A stretch of DNA of 64,000 nt from Methylobacterium organophilum (GTDB lineage: Bacteria > Pseudomonadota > Alphaproteobacteria > Rhizobiales > Beijerinckiaceae): NCBI RefSeq assembly GCF_022179465.1, contig NZ_BPQV01000003.1, forward strand, positions 62,001 to 126,000, written 5' to 3'. Under the pieces are notes generated by a model. That model searched no databases, had not been told where the DNA came from, and saw nothing but the letters and a program-made list of their open reading frames with translations. Shown here piece after piece: positions 19,045 to 28,468 of the stretch (its first letter is position 1; each line of letters starts with the position of its first letter). Position numbers and translations under genes: made by a program.

Positions 19045-20154
19045 TCAGGTGGCGGCCGCCGTCTCGACGACGACCGTGGCGAGACGCTCGGCGGCGTCGA
19101 GGATGCCGGCGGTTTTGGCCGCAGCGGCCGCCGCGGTCAATTTCTGCGGGTTCCCGAACAGGTCGACCAGCTCCGCGGTCAGGCGTCTCGGGGTGAAGGC
19201 GCTCTGCGGGATGGCGAGCGCCGCGCCGATGGCCGAAAGCGTCTCCGCGTTGGCGGCCTGGTCCTGGTCGAGGGCGCCGGGCAGCGGCACCAGCAGGGAG
19301 GGCCGGCCGATGGCGGCGAGCTCCGAGACCGTGGAGGCGCCGGAGCGGGCGACCACGAGATGGCTCTTCGCCATGCGCCCGGGCAGGTCGCGGAAGAAGG
19401 GCGCGGCCTCGATGCCGGCGAGACCGAGGGCGAGATAGCGGTTCTGCACCGCGGTCAGATCCTCGGGGCGGGCCTGCTGCACGAGGTGGAGCCGGCTGCG
19501 CAGTTCCGCGGGCAGCGCCTCGATCGCGGGGGGCACCACGTCGCTCATCACCCGGGCGCCCTGGCTGCCGCCGAAGACGAGGAGATGCAGCGGGCCGCCG
19601 GCCGCGAGCGCCGGATAGGGCGCGTCGGCCACCGCGAGCACCGCGGGGCGGATCGGATTGCCGGTATGGACCCGGCGCGCCGTGGCCCGGGGCGGGATGC
19701 CCCGCACCTCGCGGAAGCCGGTGGCGATGGTGCGGGCCCCGCGGGCGAGGAAGGCATTGGCCCGCCCCATCACCGCGTTCTGCTCGTGCAGGAGGGTCGG
19801 CACCTTGAGGAGCTGGGCGGCGAGCAGGGGCGGCACGGTCGGGTAGCCGCCGAAGCCGACCACCGCGGCCGGGTTCAGCCGCTTCACGGCCCGGGCCGCC
19901 TGGCCGAAGCCGCGGCCCAGGCTGAGCATGGCCCCGGCCCGGCGCAGGGGCGAGCGGCCCGAGGGCGTCGCCGAGGTGATGGTGACGATCTCCTCCGCCG
20001 GGAAGTCGCCGGCGATGGAATCGACGCGGGCGTCGGTGGCGAGCGCCACCCGGATGCCGCGGGCGCGCAGGGCGTGGGCGAGGCTCTCGGCGGGGAACAG
20101 GTGACCGCCGGTGCCGCCCGCGCAGACCAGGACGAGGGGGGTGAAGACCGTCAC
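19045..20154 (-). CDS. murG: UDP-GlcNAc transferase MurG (lipid II synthesis)
   Basis: A 369-residue GT-B glycosyltransferase that converts lipid I to lipid II on the inner face of the membrane. The N-terminal loop CAGGTGGHLFPA, VVGFGGYPTVPPLLAA, LVFGGSQGARVMSD and the donor-binding VARSGASTVSELAAIGRPSLLVPLP are present. The start is a GTG at 20154 whose last bases overlap the ftsW stop (GTGA), indicating translational coupling; the frame is open far upstream only as a shadow of ftsW. Confidence 0.96.
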   Translation of the reverse strand: MTVFTPLVLVCAGGTGGHLFPAESLAHALRARGIRVALATDARVDSIAGDFPAEEIVTITSATPSGRSPLRRAGAMLSLGRGFGQAARAVKRLNPAAVVGFGGYPTVPPLLAAQLLKVPTLLHEQNAVMGRANAFLARGARTIATGFREVRGIPPRATARRVHTGNPIRPAVLAVADAPYPALAAGGPLHLLVFGGSQGARVMSDVVPPAIEALPAELRSRLHLVQQARPEDLTAVQNRYLALGLAGIEAAPFFRDLPGRMAKSHLVVARSGASTVSELAAIGRPSLLVPLPGALDQDQAANAETLSAIGAALAIPQSAFTPRRLTAELVDLFGNPQKLTAAAAAAKTAGILDAAERLATVVVETAAAT

Positions 20155-21317
20155 TGCATCAGCCCCGGCACGGCGGAGGGCACGGTGCCCGGCGGGCGCT
20201 GGCTGAGCGTCGTGGTGCGCGGCCGCTTGCGGGTGAGCGCCACGAGGAAGCCCATGCCGAGCGCCAGCGAGATCAGCGAGGAGCCGCCATAGGAGACGAA
20301 GGGCAGGGTCATGCCCTTGGCGGGCATCAGCTGCGTGTTCACCGCCATGTTGATACAGGCCTGCAGGCCGAAGAGGGTGGTCAGACCGGTGATGGCGAGC
20401 CTCGTGAAGGTGTCGTCGGTGCGCCGCGCGAGCTTGAGCCCGCGCATGACGATGTAGGCGAAGAGGGCGACGAGGCCCAGGCAGACCAGCACGCCGAATT
20501 CCTCGCCGGTCACGGAGAAGATGAAGTCGGTATGCGCGTCGGGCAGGTGGCGCTTGGCGATGCCCTCCCCCGGGCCGGTGCCGAGCCAGCCGCCGGAATT
20601 GAAGGATTCCCGCGACCAGAATTCCTGGAAGCTGTCGCCGGAATCCTTGTCGAGGAAGCGGGTGATGCGCTCGCGGACGTGGTGCAGGAAGGTGTAGGCG
20701 GCAAACACCCCGAGGAGACCGCCGGCGCCCAGGCCCGCGACCCAAAACCAGTGCAGCCCGGCCACGAAGAACAGGGTGCACCAGACGATGGTGATGAGCA
20801 TCGTCTGCCCGAAATCCGGCTGCAGGATCAGGGGCACGATGGTGACGGGCAGGAGGGCGAGGGCCAGCAGGCCGCCCGGCATGTCCCGGCGCTGCGCCCC
20901 CTCCGAGAAGGCCCAGGCCGCCACCACCACGAAGGCCGGCTTCACGAATTCCGAGGGCTGCAGGCCGAAGGAGCCGAACTGGATCCAGCGATGGGCGCCC
21001 TTGATCTCCGGGCCGAACTTGCCGGCCAGGATGCAGAGCACGACGCCGCTCATCCAGGTGACGAGGGCGAAGCGGCGGATGTGGCGCACCGACAGGAAGG
21101 AGACGGCGATGATGAGCAGTATCGTCGGGACGAGATACATCGCCTGACGGTTGAGGAAGTAGAAGGTCGGCAGGCCGATCCGCTCCGCCACCGGCGGGCC
21201 GCCGCCCATCAGGAAGACGAGGCCGGCCACCATCAGGCAACCGAGCGCCGCCAGCAGGCCGCGATCGATCGTCCACCACCAGTCGGTCAGGGGGGTGCGT
21301 TCCGCGCGCGACATCAT
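20151..21317 (-). CDS. ftsW: Septal peptidoglycan polymerase FtsW
   Basis: A 388-residue SEDS-family glycosyltransferase with about ten membrane segments, starting with DRGLLAALGCLMVAGLVFLM. Family motifs include GAHRWIQFGSFGLQPSEFVKPAFVV, containing the W-I and P-S-E-F-x-K signatures, and the C-terminal LMPAKGMTLPFVSYGGSSLI. It polymerises lipid II together with FtsI. Two adjacent ATGs (21317 and 21314) are preceded by GGAGG. It is separated from murD by an inserted three-gene block and should therefore have its own promoter. Confidence 0.95.
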   Translation of the reverse strand: MMSRAERTPLTDWWWTIDRGLLAALGCLMVAGLVFLMGGGPPVAERIGLPTFYFLNRQAMYLVPTILLIIAVSFLSVRHIRRFALVTWMSGVVLCILAGKFGPEIKGAHRWIQFGSFGLQPSEFVKPAFVVVAAWAFSEGAQRRDMPGGLLALALLPVTIVPLILQPDFGQTMLITIVWCTLFFVAGLHWFWVAGLGAGGLLGVFAAYTFLHHVRERITRFLDKDSGDSFQEFWSRESFNSGGWLGTGPGEGIAKRHLPDAHTDFIFSVTGEEFGVLVCLGLVALFAYIVMRGLKLARRTDDTFTRLAITGLTTLFGLQACINMAVNTQLMPAKGMTLPFVSYGGSSLISLALGMGFLVALTRKRPRTTTLSQRPPGTVPSAVPGLMQ

Positions 21318-21623
21318 GGGGTGAACCGACCTCCGGACAGGCCGCGGAGGCGGGACGGACCGCGGCCGGCCGGGATTCTCGGAGCGATTGGTTAACACCG
21401 CCTTAGGGTTAGCGGCTTCTTGCCGGAAAGGTCGTTTCCGCGGGCATTCGGAAAAGCCGTATCCAGAATGCACCGTTTAAGCCATTCATTAACGTGTGTC
21501 GTCAGAAATATAACACGCCAAAGTTGCGCAATCGCGCTGTGGCGATCGAGACGACGCCGATCGAAAACGGGCAGATCCGGTTACCGGATCGACGTCATCT
21601 CCCGGACGGAGCCCTGAGAGACG
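21318..21623. other. 306-base divergent region between ftsW and the chemoreceptor gene
   Basis: Contains a near-consensus CtrA motif (21392-21406), an off-spaced TTAA pair at 21477-21492 and moderately AT-rich sequence (21470-21540). No gene is supported. It must hold promoters for both ftsW and the chemoreceptor. Confidence 0.6.
21392..21406 (-). promoter_or_regulatory. Near-consensus CtrA motif upstream of ftsW
   Basis: Read toward ftsW the sequence is CTAA-N7-TTAA followed by C, one mismatch from the TTAA-N7-TTAAC consensus, 75-90 bases before the ftsW start. Confidence 0.4.
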
Positions 21624-22733
21624 ATGTTCGCACGGAACAGCACTTCCGAAATCCAGGCCAAGCTCGCCGCGCTCGACCGCGTACAGGCCGTGATCGAATT
21701 CGACCTCTCGGGCACGATCCTCGAGGCGAACGAGAACTTCCTCAACGCGGTCGGATACACGCTGCCCGAGATCAAGGGCCGGCATCATAGCCTGTTCGTC
21801 GAGCCCGCCACCCGCGAATCCTTCGAGTATCGCAATTTCTGGGATCGGCTGCGCGCGGGAGAGTTCCAGGCGGCGCAGTACAAGCGCGTCGGCAAGGGCG
21901 GTCGCGAGATCTGGATCGAGGCCTCCTACAACCCGATGCTCGACAAGGCGGGCAAGCCCTACAAGATCGTCAAGTTCGCCACGGACGTGACCCGGCAGGC
22001 GGAGCTCCTCACCCAGCTGCGGGCGATGATCGACCGGAACTTCGGCGAGATCGACCAGGCGGTCGGCCGCTCCCGGCAGGAATCCGGCTCCGCCCTCGAT
22101 GCCGCCCGGCTCACCGCGGGCAGCGTGCAGACCATGGCCGCCGCCTCGGAAGAGCTCGCCGCCTCGGTGGCCGAGGTCTCGCAGAGCATGGCGATGTCGC
22201 AGGCGGCCACCGACAGCGCCTTCGAGCGCGTTCGCGACGCCGGAGAGCGCACGAAGCGCCTCGCCGACGCGGCCAGCGCCATGACCGGCATCGTCGGGCT
22301 CATCCAGAACATCGCGGCGCAGATCAACCTGCTCGCCCTCAACGCCACGATCGAGGCGGCCCGCGCGGGGGAGGCCGGCCGGGGCTTCGCCGTGGTGGCG
22401 CAGGAGGTGAAGAACCTCGCCAGCCAGGCGGCGCGGGCGACGGGCCAGATCAACACCGAGATCGGCGGCGTCCAGGCGATCTCCACCGAGGTGGTCGCGG
22501 CCCTCGCCTCGATCAGCGGATCGGTCGACACGATGCGCAGCCACGTCGTCGCCACCGCCACGGCGGTGGAGGAGCAGAGCGCGGTGACCCGCGACATGTC
22601 GGTGAACATGCAGGAGGCCGCCCGGGCGGTCGGCGCCATCTCCGACAACATCACCGCCATCTCCGCCGCCATCGCCCAGGTCTCCGGCGCGGTGGAGACG
22701 ACCCGGGAGGCGGCGCAGGTGCTGGCGCGGTAG
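21624..22733 (+). CDS. Cytoplasmic PAS-domain methyl-accepting chemotaxis protein
   Basis: A 369-residue soluble chemoreceptor without signal peptide or membrane segments. Residues about 20-125 form a PAS domain ([23 protein letters not shown] ... [11 protein letters not shown]), of the type that binds a flavin, haem or small ligand. The C-terminal signalling coiled coil contains the invariant hairpin tip [20 protein letters not shown] followed by [17 protein letters not shown], which contacts CheA and CheW. It resembles BdlA/Aer-type energy sensors but has one PAS domain only. It is transcribed opposite to the dcw genes it interrupts. The ligand is not predictable. Confidence 0.92.
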   Translation: MFARNSTSEIQAKLAALDRVQAVIEFDLSGTILEANENFLNAVGYTLPEIKGRHHSLFVEPATRESFEYRNFWDRLRAGEFQAAQYKRVGKGGREIWIEASYNPMLDKAGKPYKIVKFATDVTRQAELLTQLRAMIDRNFGEIDQAVGRSRQESGSALDAARLTAGSVQTMAAASEELAASVAEVSQSMAMSQAATDSAFERVRDAGERTKRLADAASAMTGIVGLIQNIAAQINLLALNATIEAARAGEAGRGFAVVAQEVKNLASQAARATGQINTEIGGVQAISTEVVAALASISGSVDTMRSHVVATATAVEEQSAVTRDMSVNMQEAARAVGAISDNITAISAAIAQVSGAVETTREAAQVLAR

Positions 22734-22967
22734 GAAACCGGCCCGACCGGGCCGCATCGGCTTGACAGGTCCCGCGGCCTGCCGGACGATCGGCCCGTCG
22801 AAAATGGCTGGCTTGGTCTGGGTAGGCCCAAGCCCTTCCCCTTCGGAAGCTCTGTTCCGGCCCCGGCCGCGAACCCCCGACAGTCCCGGCGCCTCCGGCG
22901 CCATCGGGTCTGTCCGGGCTGCCATCGACGCGATGCTCCCTCGGTCGGACCGACGAAGGAGCTAACC

Positions 22968-23861
22968 TTGTCCGTTTCAGGATCGATTCTCGTTTTTCTC
23001 GCCAACGGCGTCCAGGGAAGCGCCGTGGTCCGGGCTGCCCGCGACCGGGGCCATCCCGTGCGCGCCCTGGTGCGCGACCCCCGCGCCGCCGTGGCCCTGC
23101 CCGCCTCCGATCTCGTCCAGGGCGATCTCGACGATCCCGCCAGCCTCGCGGCGGCGATGAACGGCGTCGCCCATCTCGTGCTGCAGGTGCCGACCGGGGC
23201 GCAGGCGACGATGGAGCGGCAGGTCGGGAACGTCCTGCGGGCCGCCGAACGGAGCCACATCCGCTCGATCGTCCTCAAGCTCGCCAGCGCGAGCCGCAGC
23301 GCGCCCTGCGACGAGCCGAGCTTCGTCGCCAATGCCGCCCTCGAGCGGCGCCTGCACGATTCCGGCATCCCCTTCGCCCGGGTGCGGCCCACGCTCTATC
23401 TCGACAACCTGCTCAAGCCCTCCGCCCGGGCCGAGATCGTCGCGAAGGGCCTCTTCGCGCCGCCGATCGCGGCCGGGCAGCGGATCGCCTGGACCTGTGC
23501 CGACGATTGCGCGCGGGCCAGCATCCTGCTGATCGAGCAGGGGCGCTACGGCGGGGACCATCGGATCGCCGGCCCGGAGAGCGTCACCGGGGACGAACTC
23601 GCGGCGCGTCTCTCGGCGGGGTGGGGCCGGACCATCGCCTATCGGGCACAGCCGATCCCGGATTTCGAGCGGGAGATCGATGCGGCGATGGGCGCCGGGA
23701 TGGGCCGCCGCGTCGCGTCGAAGTTCCGCTACCTCGCCGATCATCCGGAGGACGCGGACAGGATCCTGGCCGCGCCGCATCGACCCTCGCCCGACCTCCC
23801 CGGCTTCGCGCCCACCGCGATCCAGGACTGGGCCCGCCGTCACGCCGGTCGGTTCGGCTGA
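22968..23861 (+). CDS. NmrA-like NAD(P)-binding protein
   Basis: A 297-residue short-chain dehydrogenase-fold protein of the atypical NmrA type. The N-terminal ILVFLANGVQGSAVVRAA is the nucleotide-binding loop (modified glycine motif), followed by VRALVRDPRA and DLVQGDLDD, where the Arg suggests NADP(H). The Tyr/Lys catalytic pair of classical reductases is not obvious, so it may be a redox sensor or a reductase of unknown substrate. The start is TTG at 22968, seven bases after a perfect AAGGAG; no ATG gives the full Rossmann strand. Confidence 0.8.
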   Translation: MSVSGSILVFLANGVQGSAVVRAARDRGHPVRALVRDPRAAVALPASDLVQGDLDDPASLAAAMNGVAHLVLQVPTGAQATMERQVGNVLRAAERSHIRSIVLKLASASRSAPCDEPSFVANAALERRLHDSGIPFARVRPTLYLDNLLKPSARAEIVAKGLFAPPIAAGQRIAWTCADDCARASILLIEQGRYGGDHRIAGPESVTGDELAARLSAGWGRTIAYRAQPIPDFEREIDAAMGAGMGRRVASKFRYLADHPEDADRILAAPHRPSPDLPGFAPTAIQDWARRHAGRFG

Positions 23862-23874
23862 TCCGCGCCGGCGC

Positions 23875-24363
23875 TCAGGCGGAGGGCAGCGGGCGACGCC
23901 GCAGCCGCGGGCGCCAGATGCCGAGGGCGACGTTCGCGGCGGCGATGGCGAGCAGCACCCAGAGGGTGTTGCGCTCGGGGCCGAGGGTCAGGCCGAGGGT
24001 GGCGGGGTCGATCCGGCCCGCCAGCGCCAGGGCGCTGCGCTCGGCCTCGTGCTGCATCGGCCCGAGCACGCCGACGAAGCCGCTCTCGAAGACCAGGATG
24101 CCGGTGGCGGCCTTCAGCCAGGCCCAGCCGGCATTGTGGTAGGCGCGGGTGATCGCGATTCCCAAAAGCCCGGCGATCAGGGTGAGCCCGAGGGAGGGGA
24201 AGAAGATCCAGGTGGCCACCGCGCCCATGGCGCCGCGCATCGCCGCATATTCGGAGAGCGCGCTCGGGGCGGGCGCGCGGGCGAGCATCACCAGCAGGCA
24301 GGCCATCGCCCCCGTCAGCCCGATCGCCCCCATCGTGTGGAGGAATTTCAGCAGGCGTCGCAC
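23875..24363 (-). CDS. Four-helix membrane protein, DUF2269-like
   Basis: A 162-residue integral membrane protein with four hydrophobic segments (LHTMGAIGLTGAMACLLVML; VATWIFFPSLGLTLIAGLLGIAI; AWLKAATGILVFESGFVGVLG; NTLWVLLAIAAANVALGIW). The N-terminal KFLHTMGAIGL with a membrane His is typical of DUF2269/predicted integral membrane families. The function is not known. GTG at 24363 is the best fit by hydropathy, without a strong ribosome site. It converges with the NmrA gene and lies 95 bases after murD. Confidence 0.65.
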   Translation of the reverse strand: MRRLLKFLHTMGAIGLTGAMACLLVMLARAPAPSALSEYAAMRGAMGAVATWIFFPSLGLTLIAGLLGIAITRAYHNAGWAWLKAATGILVFESGFVGVLGPMQHEAERSALALAGRIDPATLGLTLGPERNTLWVLLAIAAANVALGIWRPRLRRRPLPSA

Positions 24364-24458
24364 GGTGTCTCGACTGCCCTTCGGCCGATATGCCGGAACT
24401 CTACTGTGCTTCCGGCAGGGGCGATAGCAGTCGTTCGGCCGCGGGAACGGGTCTCGAC

Positions 24459-25823
24459 TTAGTCCGGCCGCGCCTTCACCAGTTCCCGGAAGCGGTCGCC
24501 GCGGATCTCGAAGTTGCGGAACTGGTCGTAGGAGGCGCAGGCCGGGGAGAGCAGCACCACCGGTTCGGCCGCGGGCGAAGCGGCCGCCGCCTCGGCCGCC
24601 TTGGCGGTCGCCACCTCGAGGGTGTCGCAGCGGGTATAGGGCACCCGGCCCTCCAGGGTCTGCGCGAAGGCGTCGCTCGAGGCGCCGATCAGGTAGGCAT
24701 GGGCGACCCGGTCGAAGAGCGGGGCCAGGGGCGCGATCCCGCCCTCCTTGGCCTTGCCGCCGACGATCCAGTGCACGTCGCGGAAGGCGAGCAGCGCCTT
24801 CTCGGTGGAATCGGCGTTGGTCGCCTTGGAATCGTTGACGAACAGCACCTTCCCGCGCCGGCCGACCTGCTCCATGCGATGGGCGAGGCCGGGGAAGCTT
24901 GTCAGGGCGGCGGCCAGGATCTCGCCCTCGATGCCGAGCGCCTGCGCCACGGCCACCGCCATGGCGGCGTTCTGCCAATTATGGGCGCCGCGCAGGGAGC
25001 CGATGCCGTTCACGTCCGCCAGGACGCGGCCGTCCCGGTCGAAGACCCGGCCGTCGCGGGCGATCAGGTCGCCCTCGGCGCTGCCATGGCCCTCGACATG
25101 CACCCGCAGGCGCGGCGCGCCCCGGCGTCCGGCGATGGCCGCGCAATAGGCGTCGTCCACGCCCACCACGGCGAGGTCGGCGCGGGCCACCACCCGCTCC
25201 TTGATCGCGGCGTAGTTCTCCATCGTGCCGTGCCGGTCGAGATGGTCCGGCGTCAGGTTGAGCAGGATGCCGACGCTCGGGGCGAGGGAGGGCGTCAGGT
25301 CGATCTGGAAGGTCGACAGCTCGATCACGTGGACGCGGGATTCGGCGGGCGGCTCCAGGGAGAGGATGGCGGTGCCGATATTGCCGCCCATCTGCACGTC
25401 GCGGCCGGCTTCGCGGAGGATATGCGCGATCAGGGCCGTGGTGGTGGACTTCCCGTTGGTTCCGGTAATGGCGACGAAGGGCGCCTTCGAAGCCGCGGCC
25501 GCCCGCTCGCGGCAGAAGATCTCGATGTCGCCGATGATCGGGATGCCCGCCGCCGTGGCGAGCCCCACGGTCCAGTGCGGCTCCGGGTGGGTCAGCGGCA
25601 CGCCGGGGGCGAGCACCAGCGCGGCGAAACCCGACCAGTCCGCCTCGCGCAGGTCGGAGACGGTGACGCCCTCCCCCCGCGCCCGGGCCTGGCTCTCCGG
25701 GCTGTCGTCCCAGGCGAGCACGTCGGCGCCCCCCGCCAGCAGCGCGCGGACGGTGGCGAGCCCGGAACCGCCGAGGCCGAACAGGGCGACCTTTCGTCCG
25801 GCGAAGGTGGTGGCTGGGGTCAT
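24459..25823 (-). CDS. murD: UDP-N-acetylmuramoylalanine--D-glutamate ligase MurD
   Basis: A 454-residue Mur ligase adding D-Glu to UDP-MurNAc-L-Ala. N-terminal [21 protein letters not shown] loop [36 protein letters not shown] and the C-terminal [14 protein letters not shown] are all MurD signatures. It follows mraY by 25 bases and is the last gene of the promoter-proximal dcw half before the inserted block. Confidence 0.96.
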   Translation of the reverse strand: MTPATTFAGRKVALFGLGGSGLATVRALLAGGADVLAWDDSPESQARARGEGVTVSDLREADWSGFAALVLAPGVPLTHPEPHWTVGLATAAGIPIIGDIEIFCRERAAAASKAPFVAITGTNGKSTTTALIAHILREAGRDVQMGGNIGTAILSLEPPAESRVHVIELSTFQIDLTPSLAPSVGILLNLTPDHLDRHGTMENYAAIKERVVARADLAVVGVDDAYCAAIAGRRGAPRLRVHVEGHGSAEGDLIARDGRVFDRDGRVLADVNGIGSLRGAHNWQNAAMAVAVAQALGIEGEILAAALTSFPGLAHRMEQVGRRGKVLFVNDSKATNADSTEKALLAFRDVHWIVGGKAKEGGIAPLAPLFDRVAHAYLIGASSDAFAQTLEGRVPYTRCDTLEVATAKAAEAAAASPAAEPVVLLSPACASYDQFRNFEIRGDRFRELVKARPD

Positions 25824-25848
25824 GGGCGGTTCGCTCGGCGAGATGAGG

Positions 25849-26931
25849 TCAGCGCAGCTTCAGGGTGGCGAGGCCGGCCAGCGCCAGGATCACGGCGATG
25901 ATCCAGAACCGGATCACCACCTGCGGCTCCTTCCAGCCCTTCTGCTCGAAGTGGTGGTGGATCGGCGCCATCCGGAAGACGCGCTTGCCCGTGAGCTTGA
26001 AGGAGGCGACCTGGATGATCACCGACATGATCTCCAGCACGAACAGGCCGCCCACCACGGCGAGCACGATCTCGTGCTTGGCGGCAACCGCGATGGTGCC
26101 GAGCAGGCCGCCCAGCGCCAGGGAGCCGGTATCGCCCATGAAGATCTGGGCCGGGGGCGCGTTGAACCAGAGGAAGCCGAGCCCTGCCCCGATCACCGCG
26201 CCGCAGACCACGGCGAGCTCGCCCGTGTCGCGGACGTAGTTCACCTGCAGGTAGCCCGCGGTGAAGGAGTTGCCGACGAGATAGGCGATCACCCCGAAGG
26301 TGCCGCAGGCGATCATCACCGGCACGATGGCGAGTCCGTCGAGGCCGTCGGTGATGTTCACGGCGTTGCCCGCGCCCACGATCACGAAGGCGGCGAAGGG
26401 CACCCAGAACCAACTGAGATTGAGCAGGGCGTCCTTGAAGACCGGGAAGGCGAGCTGGTTCTGCAGGGCGGCGGGCGAGTAGACCGAGATCAGCAGGCAG
26501 GCCGCGCCGGCGATGGCGAATTCGAGGGCCAGCCGGAAGCGGCCGGAGAAGCCCTTGTGGGACTGCTTCGTCACCTTGAGGTAGTCGTCGTAGAAGCCGA
26601 TCGCGCCGAAACCGAGGGTCACGGCCAGCGTCACCCAGACATAGTGGTTGCGCGGGTTGGCCCAGAGCAGCACCGAGACCACGGCGCCGGCCAGGATCAT
26701 CAGGCCGCCCATGGTCGGCGTGCCGCGCTTGGTCAGGTGGGTGGCCGGGCCGTCCTCGCGGATCGGCTGGCCCTTGCCCTGGCGCAGGCGCAGCAGGGAG
26801 ATGATCCAGGGGCCGAACCAGAACACGAACAGGCCCGCCGTGAACAGCGCGCCGCCCGTGCGGAAGGTGATGTAGCGGAAGACGTTGAGGGGCGTGAGCG
26901 TGCCGCTCAGGTCCGACAGGAGATAGAGCAT
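25849..26931 (-). CDS. mraY: Phospho-N-acetylmuramoyl-pentapeptide transferase MraY
   Basis: A 360-residue polytopic enzyme (about ten membrane segments) that attaches phospho-MurNAc-pentapeptide to undecaprenyl phosphate, making lipid I. Active-site motifs are [16 protein letters not shown] (catalytic Asp pair), [24 protein letters not shown] and the histidine motif MAPIHHHFE. Length and order match the family. It lies between murF and murD. Confidence 0.97.
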   Translation of the reverse strand: MLYLLSDLSGTLTPLNVFRYITFRTGGALFTAGLFVFWFGPWIISLLRLRQGKGQPIREDGPATHLTKRGTPTMGGLMILAGAVVSVLLWANPRNHYVWVTLAVTLGFGAIGFYDDYLKVTKQSHKGFSGRFRLALEFAIAGAACLLISVYSPAALQNQLAFPVFKDALLNLSWFWVPFAAFVIVGAGNAVNITDGLDGLAIVPVMIACGTFGVIAYLVGNSFTAGYLQVNYVRDTGELAVVCGAVIGAGLGFLWFNAPPAQIFMGDTGSLALGGLLGTIAVAAKHEIVLAVVGGLFVLEIMSVIIQVASFKLTGKRVFRMAPIHHHFEQKGWKEPQVVIRFWIIAVILALAGLATLKLR

Positions 26932-27004
26932 CGGTGTTGGCCGGGCCGTCTTCGCGTTCGGGAGGGAAGCCGGCGCGGACGAGCGGCGCCGGGCGGAGAT
27001 TCGG

Positions 27005-28468
27005 TCAGGGCGCGCGCTGCATCGCGGCGGCCCGCAGGGTCGGGTCGACCGCGTAGCGGGCTTTCACCGCCTCGACAATCCGGCCCATGCGGATCGAGTT
27101 GGAGCCCTTCACCATCACGGCGTCGCCCGGGCGCAGGGCGGCGACCACGGCGTCGGTCAGCTCGGCGGAGGTCGGCGCGTGCAGGCCGCGACGGGCCACC
27201 GGCAGCGCCTCGAACAGGTGGCGCATCATGCCGCCGGCGGTGAAGACGAGATCGATGCCGTTGGCCTTCACGGCCTCGGCGAGCTCCCGGTGATGGGCCT
27301 CCGCGGCGGCGCCGAGCTCCAGCATGTCGCCGAGCACGGCGATGCGGCGGCCCTTGCCCGGGGTGTCGATCCCGGCGAGCGTCGCCATCGCCGCGCGCAT
27401 GGAGGCGGGGTTGGCGTTGTAGCTCTCGTCGACGAGATAGGCCTCGCCCTCCCCGATCAGCAGAGCCGTGCGCTCGCCGCGCCCGACCGGGGGCTTCAGC
27501 CCGGCGAGCGACAGGGCGGCGCGGGCGAGGTCGGCGCCGAGGGCATGCACCACGGCGAGCACGCCGAGGGAATTCATCGCCACGTGCCGGCCCGGGGTGC
27601 CGAGCTGGTAGGCCAGCGGCACACCCATCACCGTGGCGTCGACCACGGAGACGTCGGGCCGGGTCAGGATGCGGTAAGCCCGCACATCGGCCTCCGCATG
27701 CTCGCCGAAGCTGACGACCCGCCCGGCGCGGGAGGCGCGGGCATGGGCGAGCAGGCGCTCGTAATTCGGGTTGTCGCGGTTGATCACCGCGACGCCGCCC
27801 GGCTCGATGCCGGAGAAGATCTCGCCCTTGGCGTCGGCGATGGCCGAGAGCGAGGGGAAGTGCTCGATATGGACCGGCTCGACCGTGGTGATCAGCGCCA
27901 CCTGCGGGCGCACCTGGGCGCTGAGCGGCACGATCTCGGCGGCGTGGTTCATGCCGATCTCGAACACGCCGTAGCGGGCGCTCTCCGGCATGCGGGCGAG
28001 GGTGAGCGGCACGCCCCAATGGTTGTTGTAGGAGGCGATGGAGGCATGGGTCTCGCCCTGTGCCGAGAGCACGTGGCGCAGGGCCTCCTTGGTGCCGGTC
28101 TTGCCGACCGAGCCCGTCACCGCGACGATGCCGGCCCGGCTGCGGGCGCGGGCGGCCCGGCCGAGGGCGCGCATGGCGTCGAGGACCGGATCCTCGCCCT
28201 GCCCCGGCACCGCGAGCACGGGGCCGGCCCCGGCGAATTCCTCCGCGCGGGTCTCGGCCACCACGGCGGCGCCGGCCCCCTTGGCGAGGGCGTCCCGCAC
28301 GAAGTCGTGGCCGTCGCGCGCCTCCCCGCGGATCGCGAAGAACAGGTCGCCCGGCTGCAGGCTGCGGGTGTCGATCGAGGCGCCGGTGACCGGGCGGGCC
28401 TCGCCGAGCAGGCGGCCGCCGGTCGCCGCCGCGAGGGCGGCCGGAGTCCAGAGGGGGGCGTCGGTCAT
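27005..28468 (-). CDS. murF: UDP-N-acetylmuramoyl-tripeptide--D-alanyl-D-alanine ligase MurF
   Basis: A 487-residue Mur ligase that completes the pentapeptide with D-Ala-D-Ala. ATP loop [32 protein letters not shown] and [15 protein letters not shown] are the MurF-specific motifs, the last near residue 350. Its start overlaps the murE stop by four bases, so the pair is translationally coupled. Confidence 0.96.
   Translation of the reverse strand: MTDAPLWTPAALAAATGGRLLGEARPVTGASIDTRSLQPGDLFFAIRGEARDGHDFVRDALAKGAGAAVVAETRAEEFAGAGPVLAVPGQGEDPVLDAMRALGRAARARSRAGIVAVTGSVGKTGTKEALRHVLSAQGETHASIASYNNHWGVPLTLARMPESARYGVFEIGMNHAAEIVPLSAQVRPQVALITTVEPVHIEHFPSLSAIADAKGEIFSGIEPGGVAVINRDNPNYERLLAHARASRAGRVVSFGEHAEADVRAYRILTRPDVSVVDATVMGVPLAYQLGTPGRHVAMNSLGVLAVVHALGADLARAALSLAGLKPPVGRGERTALLIGEGEAYLVDESYNANPASMRAAMATLAGIDTPGKGRRIAVLGDMLELGAAAEAHHRELAEAVKANGIDLVFTAGGMMRHLFEALPVARRGLHAPTSAELTDAVVAALRPGDAVMVKGSNSIRMGRIVEAVKARYAVDPTLRAAAMQRAP

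Noticed and set aside
17461-20292. A 943-codon open frame on the plus strand opposite murC and murG.
   Set aside because: It is antisense to two complete Mur enzymes, its translation is Arg/Gly/Ala/His-rich without recognisable domains, and such frames arise from codon bias at 70% G+C.
21477-21492. TTAA-N8-TTAAC before the chemoreceptor gene considered as a CtrA site.
   Set aside because: The spacing is eight, one base too long; kept only as a remark on the region.
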